Of a stretch of DNA of 64,000 nucleotides, positions 1 to 8,559 are shown piece by piece. Origin of the DNA: Salinigranum halophilum (GTDB lineage: Archaea > Halobacteriota > Halobacteria > Halobacteriales > Haloferacaceae). The notes beneath the pieces are model-generated. The model worked only from the letters and a program-made list of their open reading frames with translations, did not search any database and was not told the origin of the DNA. The stretch lies in NCBI RefSeq assembly GCF_007004735.1, contig NZ_SSNL01000003.1:620001-684000 (forward strand). The letters run 5' to 3'. Each line of letters opens with the position of its first letter. Positions within the stretch are counted from its first letter, which is position 1. The position numbers and the translations under genes are program-made.

Positions 1-203
1 ACGACACGGCTGTCGCTGTTGTGAGCCGTCTCTGGGCAGGTGTGGCTGTCAGTCGGCACTCGCGACATCGCACGGCGTCGTGCCGAACACCCGCGGGCAC
101 CGTGCGGCGGTCGTCAGGTCACACGCCGCGATGGCCGCGTGCTCGTACGTGAACGTTCGGTCGGGTCGGCTCGTCCGTCCCCGACCGCGACCACGATGAA
201 CTG

Positions 204-211
204 AATTTAAG
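204..211 (+). promoter_or_regulatory. TATA-like element for the DUF1611 gene
   Basis: The AATTTAAG tract lies 24-31 bases before the ATG at 235, which is the spacing expected for a leaderless haloarchaeal transcript. It supports the chosen start. Bases 1-203 upstream show no convincing gene. Confidence 0.55.
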
Positions 212-234
212 AACAGCCTCCTCGTGGGGCCGAT

Positions 235-1296
235 ATGAACGCCAGACCCACCCGAGTCGCGGTCCTCGCGCACGACCTCTTTCCGCATCGTGCGAAGACG
301 GCGACCGGCGTCATCCGTTACGCCGACTACGACGTCGCCGCCGTCGTCGACCGCGCCAACCCCGGCAGCCGAGCCAGTGACCACCTCTCGCTCGCTGCCG
401 ACCGCGACGCGCCCGTCGTCGAGTCGATGGAGGCGGCGCTCGCCGTGGACGAGGAGATCGACGCGCTCGTCATCGGTATCGCTCCCATCGGCGGCGGCTT
501 CGACGAGTCCTGGCGGCCGGACGTCGAACACGCCCTCGAACAGGGAGTCGACGTTATCGCCGGCCTCCACTACTTCCTCGCCGAGGACGACGCGTTCGCG
601 ACACTGGCCGACGAACACGGCGCGACCATCTACGACGTCCGCAAGCCACACCCCGACCTCACCGTCGCGGAGGGGCGGGCGGACGAGGTCGACGCCGACG
701 TCGTCCTCACGGTCGGGACGGACTGCTCTGTCGGCAAGATGACCGTCTCGCTCGAACTCACCCGCGCGGCACAGGAACGCGGTGTCGACGCCGCGTTCAT
801 CCCGACGGGACAGACCGGCATCATGATCGCCGGGTGGGGTAACCCCATCGACCGGGTCGTGAGCGACTTCACCGCGGGTGCCGTCGAGGAGATGATTCTC
901 GAGAAGGGCGACGAGCACGACGTGCTGTTCGTCGAGGGGCAGGGGAGCATCGTCCACCCCGCCTACTCCGCCGTCACCTGCGGTATCCTCCACGGGTCGA
1001 TGCCCGACGCGATGGTGCTGTGTCACGTCGCTGGCCGCGACGCCATCCACGGCTACGAGGACACTGCGATTCCCGACCCGGAGACCTACGTCGACCTCTA
1101 CGAGGACCTCGCCGCGCCCGTCCACCGCGGCGAGGTCGTCGCCGGCGCGGTCAACACCGCCTCGCTCGACTCGGACGAGGAGGCCCGCGCGGCACTCGAG
1201 GCGTTCGGGTCGAGCATCGACGGCCCCGCCACGGACCCCATCCGCTTCGACGCGGACGAGGTGCTCGATGCCGTTCTGGGTGACGACGAACCATGA
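235..1296 (+). CDS. DUF1611 family protein, DgcN-like P-loop protein
   Basis: This 353-residue protein belongs to the DUF1611 family. It has an N-terminal Rossmann-like domain and a C-terminal P-loop domain with the motif GTDCSVGKMT around residues 161-170. The ATG at 235 follows a TATA-like tract at leaderless distance. Its stop overlaps the start of the next gene by four bases (ATGA), so the two genes are almost certainly translated together. DUF1611 proteins paired with an enolase-superfamily epimerase have been linked to D-glutamate use in marine bacteria, where DgcN acetylates and DgcA racemises the N-acetyl amino acid. Applying that role here is inference from family and neighbour. The P-loop could serve nucleotide or acyl-CoA binding. 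Confidence 0.9.
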   Translation: MNARPTRVAVLAHDLFPHRAKTATGVIRYADYDVAAVVDRANPGSRASDHLSLAADRDAPVVESMEAALAVDEEIDALVIGIAPIGGGFDESWRPDVEHALEQGVDVIAGLHYFLAEDDAFATLADEHGATIYDVRKPHPDLTVAEGRADEVDADVVLTVGTDCSVGKMTVSLELTRAAQERGVDAAFIPTGQTGIMIAGWGNPIDRVVSDFTAGAVEEMILEKGDEHDVLFVEGQGSIVHPAYSAVTCGILHGSMPDAMVLCHVAGRDAIHGYEDTAIPDPETYVDLYEDLAAPVHRGEVVAGAVNTASLDSDEEARAALEAFGSSIDGPATDPIRFDADEVLDAVLGDDEP

Positions 1297-2327
1297 TCTC
1301 GGGCGAGTTCGAGCGGGTCTCGCTCCCGCTCGCGGACGCCTTCACCATCTCCCGAGGGACACAGGAGGAAGCCGAAAACGTCGTCGTCCGCCTCACCGAC
1401 GAGGGCGGGATGACGGGTCACGGCGCGGCCGCGCCCTCCCCACACTACGGCGAGACCGTCGAGACCGTCGAGGCCGTCCTCCCGGCGCTCCTCGAGGAGG
1501 TCGAATCCGTCGGCGACCCACACGCCATCGCGCGCATCGAGCGCCGAATAGAAGCGCGGGTCCGGAAGAACCCGGCCGCCCGCGCGGCCGTCTCCATCGC
1601 CCTGCACGACCTCGCGGCGAAGCGACTCGGGGTGCCGCTCTACCGGCTGTGGGGCCTCGACGCCGACGAGTGTCCGCCCACGTCGTTCACTATCGGGCTC
1701 GATTCCACGGAGCGAGTGCGCGAGAAGACCGAAGCGGCCGTCGAGGCGGGCTATCCGGTCTTGAAGCTCAAACTCGGGACGGACCGGGACGAAGAGTTGC
1801 TCGACGCCGTCCGCGAGGCCGCCCCCGACGCGACGCTCCGCGTCGACGCCAACGAGGCGTGGACGCCCCGCGAGGCGGTCGAGAAGTCCCACCTCCTCGC
1901 CGACCACGACGTCGAGTTCGTCGAACAGCCGGTCCCCGCAGAACACCCCGACGGACTCCGGTACGTCTACGAGCGCTCGCAGGTGCCGGTCGCCGTCGAC
2001 GAGTCGGTCGAAACACTCGCCGACGTCCCGCAGGTCGCAGACTCCTGTGACATCGTGAACCTGAAGCTGATGAAGTGCGGCGGGCTCGTCGAGGCCCGAC
2101 GGATGATACACGCGGCGCGCGCCCACGGCCTGGAAGTGATGCTCGGCTGTATGGTCGAGACGAACGCCGCCATCGCCGCGGCCTGCCATCTCGCGCCGCT
2201 GCTCGACTACGCCGACCTCGACGGGGCGCTCCTGCTCGACGAGGACGTCTACGACGGCCTCGACCTCTCCGACGGCGAGATTCGGCTCCCCGACGACCGG
2301 AGCGGGACGGGTGCGAGCCCCATCTGA
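1293..2327 (+). CDS. Enolase-superfamily dipeptide epimerase / N-acylamino acid racemase (DgcA-like)
   Basis: This 344-residue protein shows the muconate-lactonising-enzyme/epimerase layout. A capping domain covers about residues 1-120, followed by a barrel. The barrel carries the KLK acid/base pair near 158-160, metal ligands in VDANEAW (about 184-190), VEQPVP (about 210) and AVDES (about 235), and the opposing lysine in NLKLMKCGG (about 260). This fits L-Ala-D/L-Glu epimerases and the related N-acetylglutamate racemases. Four-base overlap with the DUF1611 gene argues for a shared pathway in acidic amino acid stereochemistry. The substrate cannot be fixed from sequence alone, and muropeptide recycling is unlikely in an archaeon without peptidoglycan. 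Confidence 0.9.
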   Translation: MISGEFERVSLPLADAFTISRGTQEEAENVVVRLTDEGGMTGHGAAAPSPHYGETVETVEAVLPALLEEVESVGDPHAIARIERRIEARVRKNPAARAAVSIALHDLAAKRLGVPLYRLWGLDADECPPTSFTIGLDSTERVREKTEAAVEAGYPVLKLKLGTDRDEELLDAVREAAPDATLRVDANEAWTPREAVEKSHLLADHDVEFVEQPVPAEHPDGLRYVYERSQVPVAVDESVETLADVPQVADSCDIVNLKLMKCGGLVEARRMIHAARAHGLEVMLGCMVETNAAIAAACHLAPLLDYADLDGALLLDEDVYDGLDLSDGEIRLPDDRSGTGASPI

Positions 2328-2342
2328 GACCCGGCCGACACC

Positions 2343-3386
2343 TCACTCCCAGTCGATGGACTCGTCGCGGTCGGTCGGTCGGAGGATGAACGGGCCGATG
2401 GAGAGGGTCCGCTTCGCCACCGTCGCGATGCGGAGCACGTACGAGAAAAGCAGCATGAACGGGACGAGCGAGACGGCGGCGGCGGCGACGACGACCCAGA
2501 CGAGGGCGTCGACACCGAGGAACGTTCCGGTGATCGTCTCGGGGTTGTCCAGATAGAGGACACCGCCGATGCTCACGACCAGCGCGGGCACCGCCGAGAG
2601 CAGGATGCCGCGCGAGAGGTTGACCAGTTCCCACTGGAAGTACAGCGTCTTGATGTGTTCGCGTGCGGGGCCGAAGAACCGGAGTGTCTCGACGAGCGCG
2701 TCGAGCGCGTCGAGTGCCTCCTCGGACAGCGCCGTCTCGTACTCACCGCTGATTCGCTGTGCTTCGTATATCTTCCACGAGTAGTTGAAGTTCAGCGCCG
2801 CGCTCAACACGTCGAAGGTGCCGAACTGTTCGCCCTCGAGCGCCTCGGTCACCTCGTCGGCGTTCTCCGCGAGGCTGGTGGCGTACGCCGAGACGCGCTC
2901 GCAGGCGTCGGCGTCGTCACAGTCGTCCACGAGGTCGTCGAGGCGGCGCGCCCGGGTGCCGATTCCGTCGACGAGCGACCGGAGGAACGCCGAGGGCTCC
3001 GGCGGACTCGCCGGGACGTCGAGGGCTGACGCCACGTCCCGACGGAACTGGACGGTCCCCTGCATCCGGTCGCGCTGGTCGCCGAGCGGGCCGAGTTCCT
3101 GTGAGAGCACGAGCTGGTTGAGCGAGACGACGAGCGTCACGCCCGTGATGAGCGCCGTCGTCAGCGCCTGGAACAGCGTCTCGATGGGGTCTTTGGCGTT
3201 GGCCGAGGCACGCAGCGGTGCGGGGTCGACTGCGCCGAGCACGACGAGTGCGGCTGCGACCAACAACAGGGGGATGCCGGCGACGAGACGCCGGTCTGCA
3301 CCGAGAAGCAGCCAGAGCTTCACGCGGTTCCCGCCGGCTCGTTCCCGGAGGGTGTCACTCGGCGCGTCGTCGCTCTTGGCGGGCAT
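2343..3386 (-). CDS. Four-helix haloarchaeal membrane protein of unknown function
   Basis: This 347-residue protein has two hydrophobic segments near residues 35-55 and 75-95. A soluble, acidic helical region of about 150 residues follows, and then two more membrane segments near 255-275 and 285-315. The central part contains a cysteine pair (DDCDDADAC) and many aromatic residues just before the third helix. I do not recognise a named family or catalytic motif. It converges on the epimerase operon, with only 15 bases between stops, and is transcribed separately from the oxidoreductase upstream. It is a clear coding frame with haloarchaeal codon use. Confidence 0.85.
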   Translation of the reverse strand: MPAKSDDAPSDTLRERAGGNRVKLWLLLGADRRLVAGIPLLLVAAALVVLGAVDPAPLRASANAKDPIETLFQALTTALITGVTLVVSLNQLVLSQELGPLGDQRDRMQGTVQFRRDVASALDVPASPPEPSAFLRSLVDGIGTRARRLDDLVDDCDDADACERVSAYATSLAENADEVTEALEGEQFGTFDVLSAALNFNYSWKIYEAQRISGEYETALSEEALDALDALVETLRFFGPAREHIKTLYFQWELVNLSRGILLSAVPALVVSIGGVLYLDNPETITGTFLGVDALVWVVVAAAAVSLVPFMLLFSYVLRIATVAKRTLSIGPFILRPTDRDESIDWE

Positions 3387-3425
3387 GCGGACCGATTATG
3401 TGGGGCGTGTGAAAGCTTCGGTGGT

Positions 3426-4457
3426 TCACGTCCTGTGGTTACGCCCACTCGATTCGGGGGACAGCACCCGCATCGTCGTCTCGATGTCGTCCGCGGTCGC
3501 GCCACGCGGGAACGCGATGGCCACCTCGTCGAGGCCGTCGACGGCCCGGAACCTCGCCAGTGCCGCCTGCGCGTCGTCGGGTGTCCCCGATACGGCGAGG
3601 TCGTCGACGAACGTCTCGACCACGTCGCGCGCCGCGTCGCGGTCGCCGTCCTGCCACGCCGCGTGTGCGCTCGCGGCCGGGTAGCCCTGACGTTCGAGTG
3701 CGTCCCGGTAGAACGTGCCCATCCCGCCGACGTAGAACGCGACGTGGGTGGTGACGAGACGCCGGGCGTGTTCTGCTCGCTCGCTCACCGCACAGGGGAG
3801 GACGAGCGTCGTGTGCACGTCGTCGACCGCCCGCCCGCCGAGCGACGCGCCCCGCTCGAGGTCGGCGAACCGACTGCGGAGTCCGTCGGGTGAACACATG
3901 ATCGCGTGCCAGCCGTCGGCGAACCGCCCCGCGAGTTCGACCGCCTTCGGGCCCATCCCACCCACGTCGACCGGCGGCGGCGTCTCTGGCGGGTCACACC
4001 GGAGCCGAAACCCGTCGAGTTCGAAACAGTCGCCGTCGTAGCTCACCCGCTCGCCCGAGAGGACCTGCCGAACGATGTCGACGTACTCGCGGGTCCGGCG
4101 CAGGGGCCGTTCGAAGTCGACGCCGTGCCACTGTTCGACGACCGCCGGACCGCTCGGCCCGAGGCCGACGCGGAACCGCCCGCCAGCGGCCTCCTGAAGG
4201 GTGGCCGCAGTCTGTCCGACGAGCGCCGGCGACCGCGAGTAGACGGTGAACAGGCTGGACCCGAGCCCGATACGCTCTGTTCGCTCGGCCAGTACGGCGA
4301 GTGTCGTCACCGCGTCTCGCCCCCACGTCTCGGGGAGCCAGACGCGTCCGTAGCCGAGTCGTTCCGCACGAACCCCCAGGTCGACGAGTCTGTCGAGCGA
4401 CGACTGTGCGGCGACCGGGAGGTGGACCGCGAGGGACGCCGCCGTCTCGCGCTTCAT
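3426..4457 (-). CDS. LLM-class F420/flavin-dependent oxidoreductase
   Basis: This 343-residue protein is of the luciferase-like monooxygenase fold, in the group that includes F420-dependent methylenetetrahydromethanopterin reductase (Mer) and F420-dependent dehydrogenases. Seen in the sequence are LAERTERIGLGSSLFTVYSR, the VGLGPSGP loop, and the GGMGPKAVELAGRFADGW segment typical of coenzyme-binding barrels. The start at 4457 overlaps the stop of the glutamate-cysteine ligase by four bases, so they are co-transcribed. A true Mer role is possible but not shown, because haloarchaea carry many LLM paralogues. A longer frame running upstream to 5036 is an out-of-frame shadow of the ligase gene. 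Confidence 0.88.
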   Translation of the reverse strand: MKRETAASLAVHLPVAAQSSLDRLVDLGVRAERLGYGRVWLPETWGRDAVTTLAVLAERTERIGLGSSLFTVYSRSPALVGQTAATLQEAAGGRFRVGLGPSGPAVVEQWHGVDFERPLRRTREYVDIVRQVLSGERVSYDGDCFELDGFRLRCDPPETPPPVDVGGMGPKAVELAGRFADGWHAIMCSPDGLRSRFADLERGASLGGRAVDDVHTTLVLPCAVSERAEHARRLVTTHVAFYVGGMGTFYRDALERQGYPAASAHAAWQDGDRDAARDVVETFVDDLAVSGTPDDAQAALARFRAVDGLDEVAIAFPRGATADDIETTMRVLSPESSGRNHRT

Positions 4458-6100
4458 CGCTCGGACTCGCCCACCGCACCGGTGTCGGGCCACGGCCACT
4501 CGACGACCGGAGCGCCGCCCGCGTGGTCGTAGTACTCCCGCTGCATCCCGACGATGGCGTCGGGCAGTGAGTCGCCGTCCGCGATGCGGGCGCGGACGGC
4601 GGCTTTCTTCCACCGGCTCGGCGTCCGTCCCGTCTCGTACCGTCGTTCGACCGGCCGGAGGAACTCGTCGGCCGTCGCCCGGTCGAACCCCGCGTCGGCG
4701 AGCCCGCGACGGGCGTACTCGAACACCTCGTCGTAGACGTGCTCCCGCTCGTCGGTCCGCTCGCCCGCGGCGTCGACCCACGCGAGGTCGGCGCTCAGCC
4801 CCGCGTCGACTGCGCGGTAGAACGTCTCCTCCGCGTCGGTCCACGGGAGCGCCGGCAGCGGGTGTTCGCCCGTGACGAGTCCGCGGAGCAAGCCGACGAC
4901 GAGCGCGTCCAGCGCCATCGTCTCGTCGACCGTCGGCTGCGTCGGGAGCGGGCGGTACTCGAGGCGGACGGAGGCCCGGAGGTCGTCGCCGTCGGCACCC
5001 TTCGGAATCTCCCCCCCGAGGACTGCACGCACCCACCGCCAGTACGTCCCCCGTTTGTGCGTCAGCTCCGGGAACGGGTCGGGGTACTCCTCCGCGGGGT
5101 CCGGCTCGGAGAGGAACGGCGCGTACGTCTCGTCGGCGACCAGTCGCGTGACCACCTCCTCGAGGGTCTCGAGGTCTGGCGGGACCCTGACCTTGCCGGC
5201 CCCGGGCGGTGCTGCGGCGTTCATCGAGCCCTCGAACACCGCCACCCGCAGTTCGTGCGGCGTCTCGTCGACGATTCGGGTCGCGGCGTCACCGTCGACC
5301 GACTCGTACAGGTCCGCGGGGAGGAACGGGGAGTTGGTCGCCAGCGCGAGGACGGGACCCAGCGTACGGATGGCGACGTTGAAGTAGGTCGGAAAGTCCT
5401 CGCCCGAGGGGACCTGGAGGTGCGGCTGCATCGACGTCGCGAGCGACTCCACCAGGATGGAGGGGAAGTCGTGTTCGACGCCGGGGACCGAGAGGGTCAC
5501 CGCGCCCCCCGCCCGCCGGATAGTCTCGTTGTCCAGCGCGTGGTAACGGGCGTCGGTCCGCATGTTCCGCGCGACACGGACCCCGTCGGTCTCTTCGACG
5601 CGCCCGAGGTACGCCGCGCTCCCTCCCGTGGGTGGAACGGTCCACATCGCGTCGAGGACGAGTTCGCAGTCGTGCGCCGCGAGGCTGTCGCGGGTCCGCT
5701 CGTACCGTTCTTCGAGCGCCGCGCGCTGGTGCCGGAGTCCCGCCGCGGTGAAGCGGTCGGGCTCCGTGTGGAGTTCGACGTTGTGGACGCCGAGTTCCTT
5801 TCCGCACTCGCTCTCTTCGAACACCTGCTCGGGGACGGTCGTCGGCCGCCCCTCGCTGTCGACGGCGTACGCCTCGAGTTCGATGCCGACGGCGTACCCG
5901 CCGGTGTCGAGGCGGCCCTCCCGACAGTGACGCGCGAGCCGGAGTGCCTGCTCGGCCACTCGTCTGTCGAACTCGACCCGCGTCTCGGCGTCGAGCGACC
6001 GGACGATGGTGTCGACGAGTCCCGTCTCCGACGTCGTCTCCGCGGTCTCACGCTGTCCGCGCGGTCCTGCTCCGTCTCGCCCGGCGGCGTCTCCTGTCAT
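4454..6100 (-). CDS. gshA: Glutamate-cysteine ligase family (GCS2) protein
   Basis: This 548-residue protein is of the GCS2 carboxylate-amine ligase family. The family signature region lies near residues 70-130: YAVGIELEAYAVD, then HNVELHTEPDRF. Other recognisable blocks are MWTVPPTGG and FEGSMNAAAPPGAGKVRVP. In haloarchaea gamma-glutamylcysteine is the main low-molecular-weight thiol, and this family makes it from glutamate and cysteine with ATP. At 548 residues it is longer than bacterial YbdK-type proteins, with an extended C-terminal helical region after residue 400. It sits 9 bases downstream of pspA and overlaps the LLM oxidoreductase, giving a stress-themed operon. A paralogue with another amino acid substrate remains possible. 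Confidence 0.87.
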   Translation of the reverse strand: MTGDAAGRDGAGPRGQRETAETTSETGLVDTIVRSLDAETRVEFDRRVAEQALRLARHCREGRLDTGGYAVGIELEAYAVDSEGRPTTVPEQVFEESECGKELGVHNVELHTEPDRFTAAGLRHQRAALEERYERTRDSLAAHDCELVLDAMWTVPPTGGSAAYLGRVEETDGVRVARNMRTDARYHALDNETIRRAGGAVTLSVPGVEHDFPSILVESLATSMQPHLQVPSGEDFPTYFNVAIRTLGPVLALATNSPFLPADLYESVDGDAATRIVDETPHELRVAVFEGSMNAAAPPGAGKVRVPPDLETLEEVVTRLVADETYAPFLSEPDPAEEYPDPFPELTHKRGTYWRWVRAVLGGEIPKGADGDDLRASVRLEYRPLPTQPTVDETMALDALVVGLLRGLVTGEHPLPALPWTDAEETFYRAVDAGLSADLAWVDAAGERTDEREHVYDEVFEYARRGLADAGFDRATADEFLRPVERRYETGRTPSRWKKAAVRARIADGDSLPDAIVGMQREYYDHAGGAPVVEWPWPDTGAVGESER

Positions 6101-6109
6101 CGCCTCGGC

Positions 6110-6937
6110 TCAGTTGTCTTCCTCGTTCTTCAGTTCCTCCAGCTCCGCCTCGACGGCCGGGTCGTCGGTCTCGACGTCGGCCTCGGCGTCGGCTTCGCTC
6201 TCTCCTTCGGGTTCGGCCTCGACGTCGGCCTCGGCGGTGGACTTCCCGAGTTCCGCCTTCAGCGTCTCCAGTTCGGTGTCGACCTCGCTGGAGGCGCGAC
6301 CGGCTTCGAGTTCGCGGTCGATGGAGTCCTTGTCCGAGAGCGCGCTGTCGAACGCGCCGGTGTCCTCGAGTTCGTCCATCGCCGCCGCGCGTGCTTCCAT
6401 CTCGTCCGTCCGCTCCTCCGCGCGTTCGATGGCCCGCGAGACGTCTTCCATCTCGTCGCCCGCACCGGTCATCGCCTCGGACACTCGCGACGAGGCCTCG
6501 GCGGCCTCGTAGCGGGCCTTCATCGTCTCCTTCTTCGTGCGGAACTCCTCGATGCGCGACTGGAGTTTGTCCTTCTTCTCGACGAGGTCGTCCTGTGTCC
6601 CCTGCAGATCGGCGATCTGCGTCTCCAGCTGCTCGATCTGCTCCATCTTCGACTGCTTCTTCTCCAGCGCCTGCCGCGCGAGGTCTTCTCTGTCCTGGCG
6701 CACGGCCTCGCGTGCCTGCTCGTTGTGCTTCTCGACGTTCTCCTCCAGCCGGCGCTTCTGTATCTCCAGTCGTTTCTTCTGTGTCGTCAGGTCCGCGATT
6801 CCCTGTTTGACCTGCTGGAGTTCGTCTCGCATCTTCTCGTAGGAGTAGTCCAGCGTCTCGGAGGGGTCTTCGGCCCGGTTGAGGACGGCGTTGAGCTTCG
6901 ACCGGATGACGTACGACGCGCGTGAGAGGATTCCCAT
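6110..6937 (-). CDS. pspA: PspA/IM30 (Vipp1) family membrane-stress protein
   Basis: This 275-residue ESCRT-III-like protein starts with the classic amphipathic helix (MGILSRASYVIRSKLNAVLNR). The AEDPSETLDYSYEKM block and a long coiled coil to about residue 190 follow. The last 50 residues are a very acidic Glu/Asp/Ala tail, which is an adaptation to high salt. PspA proteins coat damaged membranes and keep ion gradients. The start is supported by a TATA-like GGTTTTAA 26-31 bases upstream. A perfect GGGTACCC palindrome lies between that element and the start codon, so direct repression at the transcription start is plausible. It heads an apparent operon with gshA and the LLM gene. Confidence 0.95.
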   Translation of the reverse strand: MGILSRASYVIRSKLNAVLNRAEDPSETLDYSYEKMRDELQQVKQGIADLTTQKKRLEIQKRRLEENVEKHNEQAREAVRQDREDLARQALEKKQSKMEQIEQLETQIADLQGTQDDLVEKKDKLQSRIEEFRTKKETMKARYEAAEASSRVSEAMTGAGDEMEDVSRAIERAEERTDEMEARAAAMDELEDTGAFDSALSDKDSIDRELEAGRASSEVDTELETLKAELGKSTAEADVEAEPEGESEADAEADVETDDPAVEAELEELKNEEDN

Positions 6938-6949
6938 ATGCCCTCTGTT

Positions 6950-6968
6950 GGGTACCCCTGGGTTAAAA
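6950..6968 (-). promoter_or_regulatory. pspA promoter with GGGTACCC palindrome
   Basis: On the minus strand a TATA-like TTTTAA (6963-6968) precedes the pspA ATG by 26-31 bases. Between them lies the perfect 8-base palindrome GGGTACCC (6950-6957), overlapping the expected transcription start. That position suits a repressor site. The protein that would bind is unknown. Confidence 0.5.
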
Positions 6969-7060
6969 CCTCACGCGGCCAATACGACGGGGCCGCCCCG
7001 TCGGTCTCCGCGCTTCCCGCTCGTCGGAGCGGCTTTCACGCCCCCGCTCGTTCGACCCGC

Positions 7061-7657
7061 ATGGAGGTCCTCGTGCACGGTGGGAGGGACGTGCGTGCGA
7101 CGCTCGACGGCGACGTGGGCGACGCCTGCGTCGTCGCCTGCCCACCCCACCCCCAGCACCGCGGTTCGCGAAGCGACGAGCGGCTCCGAGCCGTCTCCCG
7201 CGCCCTCGTCGACGCCGGCGTCGACTGTCTCCGCATCGACTACGGCCCGTGGGCCGAGGGCGTCGGCGAGGTCACCGACGCCATCAACGCCGTCTCTCAC
7301 GCCCACGACGAACTGGGCTACGGTCGCGTGGGCCTGTTCGGATACAGCTTCGGTGGAGCCGTCTCACTGCTCGCGGCCACCGAGTGCGCGGCCGACGTGC
7401 GGGCGGTGAGCGTCGTCGCGCCCGCGGACCGCCTCTCCTCGGAACTGGACGCCGTCGCCGCCGTGAAGACGCTCTCGATTCCGCTGCAGGTCGTCGCCGG
7501 GCGTCGCGACACGACCGTCGAGTGGGAGCGGGTGGCCGCGGCCGCTCGCGAACAGGGTGGTGACGTGGTCGAACTCCCGGCCGACCACTTCTTCGTCGGG
7601 CAGGCGGGCACAGTCGCCGACCGGGTCGGGCCGTTTCTGGTGGACGCACTCGGCTGA
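7061..7657 (+). CDS. Dienelactone hydrolase-like alpha/beta hydrolase
   Basis: This 198-residue protein has the short alpha/beta hydrolase layout found in archaeal CocE/BAAT-type small hydrolases. CPPHPQHRGSRSDERL contains the oxyanion region, DYGPWAEG follows, and GYSFGGAVS carries the nucleophilic serine. A conserved GRRDTTVEW aspartate loop and PADHFF catalytic histidine come near the C-terminus. The ATG at 7061 gives the normal N-terminus, while the frame extends upstream to 6938 with no family match. It diverges from pspA. The substrate is unknown. A T5 tract directly follows the stop and probably serves as both end signal and promoter of the next gene. Confidence 0.88.
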   Translation: MEVLVHGGRDVRATLDGDVGDACVVACPPHPQHRGSRSDERLRAVSRALVDAGVDCLRIDYGPWAEGVGEVTDAINAVSHAHDELGYGRVGLFGYSFGGAVSLLAATECAADVRAVSVVAPADRLSSELDAVAAVKTLSIPLQVVAGRRDTTVEWERVAAAAREQGGDVVELPADHFFVGQAGTVADRVGPFLVDALG

Positions 7658-7667
7658 CTTTTTGTCC
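7658..7667 (+). promoter_or_regulatory. T-rich tract: end signal and TATA-like element
   Basis: CTTTTTGTCC begins right after the hydrolase stop. It sits 22-31 bases before the GTG at 7689, so it can end the upstream transcript and start a leaderless one. It decides the start of the downstream gene. Confidence 0.45.
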
Positions 7668-7688
7668 CGCTCGTCCGTAGCCCACGGT

Positions 7689-8201
7689 GTGCCCCCCGCT
7701 CACGACACCACCCCCCGGTACGAGACGACCATCCCGCTCGTCTCCCGCGGCCTCACGCTCTTTCTCGTCGTCACCTCCCTGCCGGTGCTCGGACTCATCG
7801 CGTTTCTCACCGCCACCGAGAACGACCCGTGGTGGGTCGTCGCGCTCGCGGCGCTCCTCCTCTTCGGCCCGCTGTTCGTCGTGGGACAGCTCCGACTCCA
7901 CGTCGAACTGTTCGAAAACGAGCTTCGCTACCGGGTCCGACCCTGGCACCGCCGCGACCGGGTGCTCGCGGTCGACGACGTCGCGAGGGTCGAGCGGCTG
8001 TTCCAGCGGCCTCGGTCGAAGGTCACGCTCCGCCGCGTCAACCTCGGCCGCGACTGGATCGACTGGAACGGCGACGAGGTGCGATACGTGCTCTCGGGCG
8101 ACTCGGGGCTCAGACTCGAACGGGACGGGGACCGTGACCTCGTGTTCTGGTTCGAAGCGGCGGACGAACTGGCCCGGGCCTTGGAAGACGCGCGGGACTG
8201 A
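7689..8201 (+). CDS. Two-helix membrane protein with PH-like cytoplasmic domain
   Basis: The protein has 170 residues from the GTG at 7689. Two hydrophobic segments (residues about 20-40 and 48-68) are followed by a beta-rich domain of about 100 residues. This domain has the look of bacterial PH (YdbS/DUF304-like) domains, with alternating hydrophobics in LFENELRYRVRPWHRRDRVL and LGRDWIDWNGDEVRYVL. No enzyme motif is present. The start is supported by a T-tract at leaderless distance, and the frame upstream of it overlaps the hydrolase and reads as noise. It converges on the transcription factor S gene with only three bases between stops. The PH-like assignment rests on pattern only. Confidence 0.8.
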   Translation: MPPAHDTTPRYETTIPLVSRGLTLFLVVTSLPVLGLIAFLTATENDPWWVVALAALLLFGPLFVVGQLRLHVELFENELRYRVRPWHRRDRVLAVDDVARVERLFQRPRSKVTLRRVNLGRDWIDWNGDEVRYVLSGDSGLRLERDGDRDLVFWFEAADELARALEDARD

Positions 8202-8204
8202 CGA

Positions 8205-8534
8205 TCAGTTGTACTCGCGCCAGCGGTACCCGCACTCCTTGCACTTGAAGAAGCGCGTCGGCGGTTCGTCCGCCGCGCCGGTCTGCTTGATGGTGTACCA
8301 CGCCGCGCCGTGGCCGCAGTCGTCACAGGTGACGTCCTTCGCGGTGGGTTTCCCCTCGAAGTTCGCCTCCTCGCTCGTCTCGATGACCTCCGAATCGCTC
8401 TGTGCCTCGGTCGAGGTGTACTGGGCGGCGAGGTCGTCGTCCTGCTCCGACGTCCCGCCGCAGTCGTCGTCGGTACAGACCATCTCGCCGCCTTGTGAGA
8501 CCATCATCGAACCGCAGTCGTCGCAGAACTGCAT
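8205..8534 (-). CDS. tfs: Transcription factor S (TFS), RNA polymerase cleavage factor
   Basis: This 109-residue archaeal TFIIS/RPB12-like factor has an N-terminal zinc ribbon CDDCGS...CTDDDCGG and a C-terminal zinc ribbon CDDCGHGAAWYTIKQTGAADEP...CKECGYRWREY. The ADEP hairpin supplies the two acidic residues inserted into the polymerase active site to stimulate cleavage of backtracked RNA, so the factor looks active. The start at MQFCDDCG is chosen because the frame extension to 8558 adds only nonconserved residues. An acidic linker of about 40 residues joins the ribbons. It sits downstream of two other cysteine-containing genes in the same direction. Confidence 0.93.
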   Translation of the reverse strand: MQFCDDCGSMMVSQGGEMVCTDDDCGGTSEQDDDLAAQYTSTEAQSDSEVIETSEEANFEGKPTAKDVTCDDCGHGAAWYTIKQTGAADEPPTRFFKCKECGYRWREYN

Positions 8535-8559
8535 ACCCGCCGTACCGGCAGGAGACACA

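Noticed and set aside
49-1125. Long minus-strand open frame (358 codons) opposite the DUF1611 gene
   Set aside because: High G+C leaves many long shadow frames. Codon use on the plus strand, the TATA at 204-211 and the P-loop motif identify the plus-strand gene as real.
4739-6925. 728-codon plus-strand frame over gshA and pspA
   Set aside because: It runs antisense to two clearly recognisable proteins, has no family motif and is rich in Arg/Val repeats of the shadow type.
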